From Mycetohabitans rhizoxinica HKI 454 (GTDB taxonomy: Bacteria; Pseudomonadota; Gammaproteobacteria; Burkholderiales; Burkholderiaceae): a stretch of DNA of 64,000 nucleotides. The position numbers and the translations under genes were made by a program. Below the pieces are notes generated by a model. The model was not told the origin of the DNA. It did no database searches and saw only the letters and a list, made by a program, of their open reading frames with translations. The stretch's first letter is position 1. Every line of letters begins with the position of its first letter. The DNA lies in the NCBI RefSeq assembly GCF_000198775.1, contig NC_014718.1, positions 655,881 to 719,880 on the forward strand, written 5' to 3'. Below, in pieces: positions 1 to 12,700 of the stretch.

Positions 1-3000
1 TCGGTAAGTAAAGCTCTAATCCAGCAATATCAAAAGAAATACTGGTCACGGCAAGCAACCGGTCGTGACTCGACATGCCAGGAGAGGAAGACATCGAAAC
101 CAGGAAATTGACCACATTACGATGTTCGATCATGACGCCCTTGGGTTTGCCGGTTGAGCCGGACGTGTAAATCACGTAGGCAAGATCGCGGGCGGTAAGG
201 CCTGAAATAGACGGATTGGTATGCGCTAGGGAAGGCAGCTCATTTGGATCAATCACCGTGCACGACGCGAGCGCTACCTCTCCCAGCACGGCGCAGCCAA
301 CCGCATCGGCCAGCACGATCATGGGTGCGGCATCGGCGAGAATATGCGCGAGGCGCTCGGATGGATACGCGGGATCGAGCGGCACATACGCGCCACCGGC
401 TTTCAGAATCGCCAATAGTCCTACGACCATCGCCGGTGAACGTTCGACGCAAATCGCCACTCGGGCATCCGGCTTAACGCCCAGTTCAATGAGCCGATGC
501 GCGAGGCGGTTGGCCCGGGCATTCAACTGCGCATAGCTCAGTGTCTGCTCTTCATACACCAGCGCAGTGGCATCAGGGCTGCGCTGCACTTGCGCCTCAA
601 ACAACTGATGAATGCACTGGTGGGCTGGGTAGGGAGTCGCCGTCGCGTTCCATGTCTGAAGCAGCAACTGACGCTCATCCGCTCCCAGCATCTGAAATGT
701 TGCTACCGGTTGCTGTGGGCAAGCCGCCATCGCCTGCAACATCGTCGTCAGATATCCCACGTGCCGTTCAACCGTCGCGGAGTCAAACAACGCGCTCGCA
801 TAATGCAACGATCCGATGATTTCCTCGCCTGCCTCATACAGGTGCAGCTCAAGGTCGAACCTAGCGATGTCGTATTTGAGTTCTTCGGGCGTGACTTCCA
901 ACCCGGGTAGGTGCCACTGTCCTGTCTCACTGCTCTGCCATGCGAACATTACTTGAAACAGCGGCGTGTGATTGAGCCGGCGCATCGGCTGCACGATCTC
1001 GACCACTTGCTCGAACGGCAGGTCTTGATGCGCCTGCGCGTCCAACGTCGTGCGCCGCACGCGCTCGAGCAATTGTGCCGTCGTCGGCTCGCCCTCCAAA
1101 TTCACACGCAACGCTAACGTATTGACAAAAAAGCCGATCAACGGCTCGATTGCGGCATGCCCCCGATTTGCACTGGGCGTACCAATGACCAAATCATCCT
1201 GGCCCGACAGGCGCGCGAGCACCGCGCTCCAAGCCGCAAGCACCGTCATAAACAGCGTCGTGCCATGCTCAGCGCTTAAGCGCTTAAGCGCTTGCGTGGT
1301 CGATGCATCGATCTGCACCGGCACGTGTGCACCAGCAAACGACTGTTGCGCCGGGCGCGGCCGGTCCGTCGGTAGCTCCAGCAGTACCGGCGCATCGGCC
1401 AGCGTCGCACGCCAGTAGTCGCTCTGCGTTTGAAGCCGCTCACCCGACAGCCACTGACGCTGCCAGGCCGCGTAATCTGGATACTGGATCGTCAGCGCTG
1501 GCAGCGGATCGGCTTGCGCCCCAACGTTCGCGGCGTACAGCGCGCTTAACTCGTACACCAGCACGCCAAACGACCAACCGTCCGACACAATATGGTGCTG
1601 TGTCAGCACCAGTACGTGCTCGTCGTCAGCCAATTGGATCACGCAGGCGCGCATCAACGGCCCGCGCGTCAAATCGAACGGCGCGCGCGCTTCATCGGCA
1701 CTTAAACGCGACAACTGCGCGTCGGCATCGGGCACCCCACGCAAATCATGCCCGTGCAGCGGCACGCCTGTGCCGGCTGGCAACAGCTGCACCTGCGGCT
1801 GACCGTCGACACTGACAAACGTCGAGCGCAATGCCTCGTGACGCGCGAGCAGGGCATCCAGCGCTTGTTGCCAGGCAGTCCGATCGAAAGGCCCACGCAC
1901 ACGCAGGACAAGCGGGATGTGATAGGTGCCACTAACCCCATCGAGTTGCGCGAGGAACCATAGCCGTTGCTGCGCGAACGACAGCGGCAAGCCGCCTTCG
2001 CGCGAGATTGGCGTGATCTCAGGCAGCGCACTGGTTTGCTGGTTCAGTTGCGCACTCACCACCGCCGCGAACGCGGCCAGCGTTGGCGATGCAAAGAGGG
2101 ACGTCAGCGGCACGTCAGCACCTAGCAGCGCGCCTACTCGGTTCATTAAACGCACTACCAGCAGCGAATGGCCCCCGAGCGCAAAGAAGCTGTCATGCCG
2201 GCCCACACGCTCCACCCCGAGTAGCTCCGTCCAAATCGTCGCGAGCGTGGTCTCCAATTCGCCTTGCGGCGCTTCATACGCTTGCTGCGCCAGCGCACTT
2301 GCGTCTGGTTCGGGTAGCGCACGTCGATCGAGCTTGCCGTTGGGCGTCAACGGCAGCGCATCGAGCCGCACGAACGCGGCCGGCACCATGTATTCAGGCA
2401 GCCTGGCCGTAAGATACGCGCGCAACGCATGGGCAAGCTGTTGATCCGGTTCGGCTACGACGTAAGCGACGAGCCGCTTGTCAATTCCCTCACCCAGCGC
2501 AAGCACTACAGCTTCTCGCACCTGCGGATGTCTAACCAGGCATGTTTTAATTTCGCCCAACTCGATTCGAAGACCTCGAATCTTGACCTGGTGATCATTG
2601 CGTCCCAAAAACTCCAAATTCCCGTCAGGTCGGTAACGTGCCAAGTCACCCGTTTTATACATGCGAGCGCCCTCACGATCGCTAAACGGATCGAGCAAAA
2701 AGCGCTCGGCGGTCAGGTCAGGTCCATTCAAGTAACCACGCACAACACTTGCACCGCTGATGTACAACTCGCCAGTCGCACCCAGCGGCACCGGCTGACC
2801 GTGTCTGTCCAGTAGGTAAAGTCGGTTATTGGCAATGGGCCGACCAATCGGAATAGTGTCCTCCGAATACTCTGCTGGACAAGTCCAAGCGGCCACACCA
2901 ATCGTTGCTTCGGTGGGGCCATACAAGTTATGCAGTTGTGCGTGGGGTAAAAGACGCTGGCAAAGCCGGACATGCGTACTCGTGAGGGCTTCTCCCGTGC

Positions 3001-3776
3001 AAAGTAGGCGCTTTACAGCCGTGCAGCGCTGAGCACCGTCAGTAGAGAGGAACATGCCGAGCATGGAAGGCACAAAATGAACCGTCGTGATGCGCTGCCG
3101 GATCATCAACTCCATTAAGGCAGACGGATCCTTATGGACACCGGGCGCTGCCACGACGAGGGTCGCGCCATTGAGCAATGTGCAAAAGCACTCCCAGACA
3201 GAGACATCGAAAGTAAAAGGTGCCTTTTGAAGGACACGATCGCCAGGCGTTAGCCCATAAGCTTGTTGCATCCAAACTGGATGGTTTATTGACGCTTGAT
3301 TTTCCTTCTGTGCATCGTTGAGTTGGGTGACATCAAATAGATAAGCAATTTGAGCATGCTCGACCATCACGCCCTTCGGCGTGCCGGTCGAGCCGGACGT
3401 ATAAATCACATATGCAAGATGGTGAGCAGTCAGCTCAGGTACCTGTGGATTGGTGGCCGCTCTTTCTGGCAGTACGTTGGGATCTAGTACGGTTAACGAG
3501 GCCAGAACCGTGTCGCCCAGCGCAGACTGGCCAGCCGTATCCGCTAACGCAATGGCCGGCGCGGTATCGGCGAGAATATGCGTGAGGCGCTCAGATGGAT
3601 ATGCGGGATCGAGCGGCACATACGCGCCGCCCGCCTTCATAATCGCCAATAGCCCTACCACCATCGCCGGCGAGCGCTCGACACAAATCGCCACCCGCGC
3701 ATCCGGCTTGACGCCCAGTTCAATGAGCCGATGCGCGAGACGGTTCGCCCGTGCATTGAGCTGCGCATAGTCTTAG
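1..3776 (-). CDS. NRPS, downstream part: rest of A4, T4, C5 and start of A5 (after frameshift, runs off left edge)
   Basis: Reading on from the 4100-residue NRPS frame after the extra base at about 3771, the minus strand stays open to position 1 in the frame whose codons begin at coordinates equal to 2 mod 3. I translated stretches along it. It carries the rest of adenylation domain 4 (core [14 protein letters not shown] near 3370-3410), a carrier domain (GGHS near 2165-2185), an LCL-type condensation domain (HHIVSDGWS near 1574-1600) and the front of adenylation domain 5, cut by the window edge after [11 protein letters not shown]. The A4 specificity residues read DVWHLTLIGK, closest to serine codes (DVWHxSLxDK) but not identical. 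No thioesterase is visible; it must lie further left. If the frameshift is real, this part is not translated as part of the main protein. Confidence 0.85.
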
Positions 3777-6700
3777 GGTCTGCGCTTCATATACCAGCGC
3801 AGTAGCATCCGGTGTGCGCTCCACTTGCGCTTCAAACAACTGATGAATGCACGGGTACGCTGGGTAAGGAGCTGCTGTCGCGTTCCATGTTTGAAGCAGC
3901 AACTGACGCTCATCCGCCCCTAGCATTTGAAGCGTCGCCACCGGTTGCTGTGGGCAGGCCGCCATCGCCTGCAACATCGTCGTCAAATACCCCACGTGCC
4001 GCTCGATCGTCGCAGGGTCAAACAGCGCGCTCGCATAGTGCAACGACCCGATGATTTCCTCACCTGCTTCATACAGGTGCATTTCCAGGTCGAACCTGGC
4101 TATGTCGTACTCGAGCTCGCCAGAGGTGACGTCCAGCCCAGGTAAGCGCCACTGCCCTGTCTCATTACTCTGCCACGCGAACAGCACTTGAAACAGCGGC
4201 GTGTGATTGAGCCGGCGCGGCGGCTGCACAATCTCAACGACCTGCTCGAACGGCAAATCTTGATGCGCCTGCGCATCCAATGTCGTTCGCCGCACGCGCT
4301 CGAGCAGTTGCATCGTCGTCGGCTCGCCCTCCAAATCCACGCGCAACGCCAGCGTATTAACAAAAAAGCCAATCAACGGCTCGATTGCAGCATGCCCTCG
4401 GTTCGCAGTGGGCGTGCCAATAACCAGATCATCCTGGCCCGACAAGCGCGCGAGCACCGCACTCCACGCCGCGAGCACTGTCATAAATAGCGTCGTGCCG
4501 TGTTCAGCGCTTAGCTGCTTCAGCACACGCGTGGTTTGTGCATCGATCTGCACCGGCACGTGTGCACCGGCAAACGATTGCTGCGCCGGACGCGGTCGGT
4601 CGGTTGGCAACTCCAGCAGCACGGGGGCATCGGCCAGTGTCGCGCGCCAGTAGTCACTCTGATCTTCCAGTCGCTCGCCCGACAGCCACTGGCGTTGCCA
4701 GGCCGCGTAATCCGGATACTGAATCGCCAGCGCGGGTAGGGGCTCGGCTGGCGCCCCAACGCGCGTTGCATACAGCGCGCTGAGCTCGCGCACCAGCACG
4801 CCAATCGACCAACCGTCCGACACGATATGGTGCTTTGTGAGCAGCAGTACGTGTTCGTCGTCGGTTAATTGGATACCACACGAGCGGATCAACGGCCCGT
4901 GCACCAGATCGAACGGTGCACGCGCTTCGCTGTGACTTAGACGTGCCAGCTGCACGTCAGCATCGGGTACCCCGCGCAGATCGTGCCAGTGCAATGGCAC
5001 GCCCGTGTCGGCCGGTAATAGCCGCACCTGCGGCTGACCCTCGACGCTCACAAACGTCGAGCGCAGCGCTTCATGGCGAGCAAACAGTGCATCCAATGCC
5101 TGTTGCCATGCGGCCCGATCGAAAGGCCCACGCGCACGCAATACAAGCGGGATGTGATAAGTCCCATTGATACCATCAAGCTGTGCGAGAAACCACAACC
5201 GTTGCTGCGCGAACGACAGCGGCAAGTCGCCTTCGCGCGAGACCGGCGTAATCTCAGGCAGCGCACTGGTTTGCTGGTTCAGTTGCGCACTCACCGCCGC
5301 CGCAAACGCAGCCAGCGTCGGCGATGCGAACAGGGTTGCGAGCGGCACGTCAGTCCCCAGCGCCCTGACTCGGTTCATCAAGCGCACTGCCAGCAGTGAG
5401 TGGCCGCCAAGCGCAAAGAAGCTATCGTGCCGGCCCACACGCTCGATACCGAGCAACTCCGCCCAGATCGTCGCAAGCGTCGTCTCCAGCTCGCCTTGCG
5501 GCGCTTCATACGCGTGATGCGCAAGCGCACCAGCGTCTGGCTCGGGTAGCGCACGCCGATCGAGCTTACCATTGGGCGTGAGCGGCAGCGCATCCAGACG
5601 CACAAACGCAGCCGGCACCATATACTCGGGCAAGTGAGTGGCCACATGCGTGCGCAGCGTGCTGGCCAGCTGCTCATCGGCCTCAGCCACCACATAGGCA
5701 ACAAGCCGCTTATCCACGCTCTCACCCCGCACGAGCACCACCGCATCGCGCACCTGCTCATGTTGCATCAGGCACGCCTCGATCTCACCGGGCTCGATGC
5801 GAAAGCCGCGAATCTTCACTTGCTCATCGTTACGCCCAACAAACTCCAGGTTGCCATCGGGCAAATAACGCGCCAAATCACCCGTCTTGTACATTCGCGC
5901 ATCGGGGGCATCCGAGAACGGATCGCGCACAAAGCGCTCAGCCGTGAGTTCTGGGCGATTCGAATAGCCTCGTGCGACCCCCGCGCCACCGATGTATAAC
6001 TCGCCAACCGCACCGAGCGGCACCGGCTGACCATGCGCGTCCAGTAGATAAATCTTCAGGTCGGGGATCCGTACGCCAATGGGGTTGCCCGCTTGCTCAC
6101 TGTCCTGTTGTCGAAGTGCCCGATAAGTCACATGCACGGTGGTTTCGGTAATCCCATACATGTTGACCAATTGCGGACGGCGTTCATCGCGCGTGGCATA
6201 CCATGCCTGCAAGATGGCAGGCTCCAGCGCTTCCCCACCAAAGATCACATAGCGTAATTGATCCGATAAGGCGCTTTGTGCTTGGCTAGCGATAAAGGCC
6301 TTAAATGCACTGGGTGTTTGGTTCAATACGGTGACGCCCTGCTCACAGACCAATTGATGAAACGCTTGGGCAGAGCGGGCAATATGATGAGGCACAATCA
6401 CTAGCTTGCCGCCGTAACGTAACGCGCCCCACAGCTCCCACACGGAAAAATCAAACGCAAACGAGTGAAACAGGCACCAGGTATCGTGCTCGTTGAAGCC
6501 ATACCAGGAGTGGGTCGCGTCAAACAGCCGCACCACTTGCGCATGCTCAACCATCACGCCCTTCGGGGTACCGGTCGAGCCGGACGTATAAATCACATAC
6601 GCGAGGTCGTGCGCCTTCAGACCTGACACTGACGGATTGGTATCCGCTGCCTCCGGCAGTCTATTGGGATCAACCACCGTGCACGAGCTACGTACAGCAT

Positions 6701-9700
6701 CACCGAGCGCAGCGCAACCAGCCGCATCAGCTAATACAATCGTGGGTGCAGTATCAGCGAGAATATGCGTGAGGCGCTCGGACGAATACGCGGGGTCGAG
6801 CGGCACATATGCACCACCGGCCTTCAGAATCGCCAATAGCCCCACGACCATCGCCGGCGAGCGCTCGACACAGAGCACCACTCGGGTATCTGGCTTGACG
6901 CCCAATTCAATGAGCCGATGCGCGAGGCGGTTGGCCCGGGCATTCAACTGCGCATAGCTCAGTGTCTGCTCTTCATACACCAGCACAGTGGCATCAGGGC
7001 TGCGCTGCACTTGCGCCTCAAACAACTGATGAATGCACTGGTGGGCTGGGTAGAAAGCTGTCGTCGTGTTCCACGTCTGAAGCAGCAATTGACGCTCATC
7101 CGCTCCTAGCATTTGAAGCGTCGCCACCGGTTGCTGTGGGCAAGCCGCCATCGCCTGCAACATCGTCTTCAGATACCCCACATGCCGCTCGATCGTCGCG
7201 GGGTCAAACAACGCGCTCGCATAGTGCAACGACCCGGTGATTCCCTCACCTGCTTCATACAGGTGCATTTCCAGGTCGAACCGAACCATGTCGTACTCAA
7301 GCTCACCAGGCTTGACATCCAGCTCGGGTAAGCTCCATTGCCCTATCTCGTTGCTCTGCCACGCAAACATCACCTGAGACAGCGGGGTATGATTCAATCG
7401 ACGCGGCGGCTGCACGATCTCGACCACTTGCTCAAACGGCAGATCTTGATGCGCCTGCGCGTCCAGCGTCGTACACCGCACGCGCTTAAGCAGTTCGCTC
7501 GTATTGGGCTCGCCAGATAAGTCGACACGCAACGCCAGCGTATTGACAAAGAAGCCAATCAACGGCTCGATCGCAGCATGCCCCCGATTTGCACTGGGCG
7601 TACCAATGACCAAATCATCCTGGCCCGACAGGCGCGCGAGCACCGCGCTCCAAGCCGCAAGCACCGTCATAAACAGCGTCGTGCCATGCTCAGCGCTTAA
7701 GCGCTTGAGCGCTTGCGTGGTCGATGCATCGATCTGCACCGGCACGTGTGCACCAGCAAACGACTGTTGCGCCGGGCGCGGCCGGTCCGTCGGTAGTTCC
7801 AGCAGTACCGGCGCATCGGCCAGCGTCGTACGCCAGTAGTCGCTCTGCGTTTGAAGCCGCTCACCCGACAACCATTGACGCTGCCAAGCCGCGTAATCCG
7901 GATACTGGATCGCCAGCGACGGCAGTGGGACGGCCTGCTCCCCAACGCTTGCCGCGTACAATGCACTGAGTTCTCTTATCAGCACGTCAAGCGACCAGCC
8001 GTCCGACACAATATGATGCTGTGTGAGCACGCACTGATAGTTGTCATCGGCGAGCTGAATGACGCATGCACGCATCAGCGGGCCGCGCGCCAGATCAAAC
8101 GGCGCGTGCACTTCATCGGCAGTCAAACGCGACAGCTGCGCGTCGGCATCAGGCACCCCACGCAAATCATGCCAGTGCAGCGGCACGCCTGTGCCGGCCG
8201 GCAACAACTGCACCTGCGGCTGACCCTCGACGCTCACAAACGTCGAGCGCAGCGCCTCGTGGCGCGCGAACAGTGCACCCAGCGCTTGTTGCCATGCGTC
8301 CCGATTTAGCGACCCATGCACATGCAGGACAAGCGGTATATGATAGTTAGCGCTGACTTCATCAAGTTGTGCGAGGAACCATAGCCGCTGCTGGGCGAAC
8401 GACAGCGGCAAGCCGCCTTCGCGTGAGACCGGCGTGATCTCAGGCAGCGCACTGGTTTGCTGGTTCAGTTGCGCACTCACCACCGCTGCGAACGCGGCCA
8501 GCGTCGGCGATGCAAAGAGGGCCGCAAGCGGCACGTCGGCACCCAGCGCGCCTACTCGGTTCATCAAGCGCACCGCCAGTAGCGAATGGCCCCCGAGTGC
8601 AAAAAAGCTGTCGTGCCGACCCACACGCTCCACCTCGAGCAATTCGGCCCAGATTTGAGCCAGCGTGGTCTCCAATTCGCCTCGCGGCGCTTCATAGACA
8701 TGATGCGCGAGTGCACCAGCATCTGGCTCAGGTAACGCACGTCGATCCAGCTTGCCATTGGGCGTCAAGGGCAACGCATCCAACCGCACAAATGCAGCCG
8801 GCACCATATACTCGGGCAAACGAGCAGCCACATGCGTGCGCAGCTCGCTGACCAGCGCCTCATTCGGCTCGGCCACCACATACGCGACAAGCCGCTTATT
8901 AATGCTCTCACCCCGCACAAGCACCACCGCATCGCGCACCTGCTCATGTTGCACCAGGCACGCCTCGATCTCACCGGGCTCGATGCGAAAGCCGCGAATC
9001 TTCACTTGCTCATCGTTGCGCCCGACAAACTCCAAGTTGCCATCGGGCAAGTAACGCGCTAAATCGCCCGTCTTATACATTCGCGCATCCGGTTCATTTG
9101 AGAACGGATCACGCACAAAGCACTCTGCAGTCAGCTCCGGGCGGTTCAGATAGCCATGCGCAACCCCCGCGCCACCGATGTGCAGCTCGCCGACCGCACC
9201 GAGCGGCACCGGCTGACCGTGCGCATCGAGCAGGTAAATCCGTGTGTTCGCAATCGGCCGCCCAATCGGGATATTGACGTTGCCCTTGGGCACCGCAGTG
9301 ATCCTGTACGTCGTCGCGAACGTGGTGCTCTCGGTCGGACCATAACCGTTGATCAATTGCTGAGGCGGCGTCTCTCGCAGTACTTGCCCCACCACGCTTG
9401 CATCTAGTGCATCACCTCCGACAATCAAGGCCTTGAGTTGGGGAAAAACTGGGCCCAATTCCACGGCCATTTGATTGAACAAACCCACGGTCAACCACAA
9501 AACACTGATGCGCTGTTCGCGCAGGGTTTGCGCAAACAGCGCTGGAGTCAGCACCGTGTCATGATCCATCACGACAGCCGCCGCACCATTTAATAACGGC
9601 GCCCAGACTTCAAAGGTGCTCGCGTCAAAGGCCGGATTAGCCGCAAACGCGACGCGATCATCAGCCTCCACATCAACATAGCCATTGTTGATCACTAGCC

Positions 9701-12700
9701 GCGCGATCGCTCGATGCGGCACCAGCACGCCCTTGGACATGCCGGTGGAGCCAGACGTGTACATCACATAAGCAGTATCAAGGCTGCAGCAGGCCGGTTG
9801 CGGACAAGTCGTTGGCGTGTGTTCCGCGTCCTCTTTGTCTGGCGAGCCCAAACGCAATAGCGCTGTAGACGCAGAAGCCGCAACTTCAGTGTGCGCGTCG
9901 GTGAGCAACAACTGGGCGGCGCAATCGCTCATGATCCAGCTTTGCCGTTCTGTGGGAGCGCGCGGATCAATCGGTACATACGCTGCCCCTGCCTTAAGAA
10001 TGGCCAACTGCGCCACCACCAAATCAATTGAGCGCTCGAGCAGCGTGGCAACATAGTTGCCAGGTTGGATGCCCAAATCGATAAGCCGATGCGCCAGCCG
10101 ATTGGCCCGTGCATTGAGCTGCGCATAGCTCAGTGTCTGCTCTTCATACACCAGTGCGATGGCATCCGGGCTACGCTCCACCTGCGCCTCGAACAACTGA
10201 TGAATGCACTCGTGCGCCGGATAGGAGGTCATCGTCGCGTTCCATGTCTGAAGCAGCAGGGTACGCTCTTCACGAGGCAACACTTCTAATTGCCAAACCG
10301 GCAAATTTGGTGCATATTCGAGCGCTTCGGCTAGGCTTTCCAGTGCCTGCTGCATATAACCGCACACACGGTTCGCGTCAAACGGCCGCACCACTTGAAC
10401 GCTGAGTCTTAGCGCTTGGTCAGCATCATCCACCGACAGCGTGAGTGGGTAGTTGGTACGTCCTTCTACATTTAACAAACTTGCACTATCTACCGGTTGG
10501 CCCTCAACCGGCCGCGCCGCATTGTGCCGATAATTAAACAGTGCGCTAAAGAGTGGCATGCCCGCCGGCACGCCGCTGCAACGCTGCGCGAGTGCGAGCG
10601 ACGCATGTTCATGTTCGAGCAACGCAGCCAAGCGCGCTTGCATATCCCGCACGCTATGCTCAACGCTACTGTCTAGCTCCACTCGCAACGGCAGTGTGTT
10701 GATAAACGGCCCCATCGCACTGCCCGCGCCATCGCCCCCTTGCATTCGCCCGAACAACACCGTGCCAAACACTACCCGCTGCTGGCCGCTCGCACGCGCG
10801 AGCACCTGCGCCCACGCCAGATGAAATAAGCTGGCCACGCTCACGCCCTGGCGTCTGGCCTGCGCACGCAACTGTTTGTTCAATGCCTGTGGCAACCTTC
10901 GCTGCGCTTCGGTGACTTCCGCGCCGTCACGATGCACGCCGGTGAGCCCAAACGGCAGTGTCGGTTCGTCCACGTCAGCGAGCATGTCAGTGAAGAAACG
11001 CTCATGGGCTTCTTGGCTCACGCCCAGGCGTGCCTGCGCGACCAAGTTACGGAAGGGTTGAGCCGGTGGCAATGTGTCGCCACGGCCTTCAAGGAACGCC
11101 TGCACCTCAGTGTGCATGACCTCCAGTGTCGCGTGATCGTCGATTAGATGGTGCACCAATTCCAATAGCAGCCAGCGGCCATCGCTGTCTTGCGCGAGCA
11201 CAAAATGCATCAACGGAGCTTGAGTTAAATCGATGCGGTGACGACGAGGATTGAAGCGATGGGTCAGTTGCTCGATAACGGGTCCCTGGGCCGGATCCAA
11301 GACAAGTTCAGTAATCGACAGCGGTGCATGGCGCCAGACAACCTGAGCAGGTACAGACAGGCCCTCCCATACAAAGGCAGTACGCAAAATATCGTGACGA
11401 TCAACGACTTGCCGGACTGCATTGAGGTAGCGATCGAGTTCCTCCCGATTTTCAAATGATTTCTGAACCATCCGCAGATACGGGTCGCCGTCAGTGGCCA
11501 GCAAGTGGTGAAACAAAATCCCGTCTTGCAGTGGCGAAAGCGCATAAATATCTTGGATGTTTGCCGCCCCACCCGGCACCCGTTCAACAATTTGATCGAT
11601 GTCCGCTTGAGCCAAGTCGATGAGCGGCAGCATCTGCGGCGTGATTGTCGTGTTATCGGGTGTGATTACGTTGGGTGGCACCGTCACTTCACGGTGCTGG
11701 CCAAGCGATTCGGCAAGTGCGCTCAGCGTGGGCGAGTCGAACAACGTGCGTACCGAGACTGTCAACCCAAACCGACGCAAGCGTTCGATCATCCGTATTG
11801 CAAGCAGCGAATGACCACCCAGTGCAAAGAAGCTATCTTGGCGCCCCGCCCGCTCGACCCCGAGCAGCTCGGCCCAAATCGCCGCAAGCGTGGTTTCCAA
11901 CTCCCCTTGCGGCGCTTCATATAGTTGACCTAACAGTGCACTGTCTGGGGCCGGCAGCGCACGTCGATCAAGCTTACCGTTCGGCGTGAGCGGCAATGTA
12001 TCCAAACGCATGAAAACGGCCGGCACCATGTATTCGGGTAGTCGTGTTGCTACATACTGACGAATATCCGCGAATTGATCTAAGCTTGTCGGGTTATTTG
12101 CATAAGCATGAGGGGTTTGCCCACTACTGGAGGAAGGCGGCAAGTAGAGATCCGTCGGGACGGCGCAAGCCATGTCGCGTGCCTGCACCAGCACAATATC
12201 TATACATGCCGGAGCAGTATGTTCCGACCACGTAACACCGACCCAATAACCCAACGACTCACCCAATGCGTAGAAATCTTCAACAGTGGGCGCAGTAGTC
12301 TGTGCATGACCCGTTTTGAGCCGATGCTGGATCAGTTCAAGATCACAATCAGCGTTATTCAACGCCTGCGTGGCTTCAAGTTCGCACGCTACGCGCATAT
12401 TGGGCACACCGACAATTCGCAAACAGGCGGGACGTTCAGTGGCTAAATGCGTTTTCACCGCCTCAAGCGTAGTGGCCTCTGCCCAATGCAGTTGCGGCGC
12501 GTGCGCCAGCGGTAGCGTGTTGACCGACCCTTTACGCAGCACCACATCGTAGCGATAACGGCTCAATTCATTATGGTAATCGCCATGCTTGAGCTGAATA
12601 TCAATCGCCGCGATTTCATCAATGGCGCGGTGCAGCGTACTGAAGAAGGCCGGTGCCAGGCGCAATTCCTTTCTGGCCAATTGGCTTTGCTTGATCCGTC

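Noticed and set aside
1303..1815. Long plus-strand frames opposite the NRPS gene
   Set aside because: They are antisense shadows of GC-rich NRPS coding sequence and recur at equivalent positions in each module.
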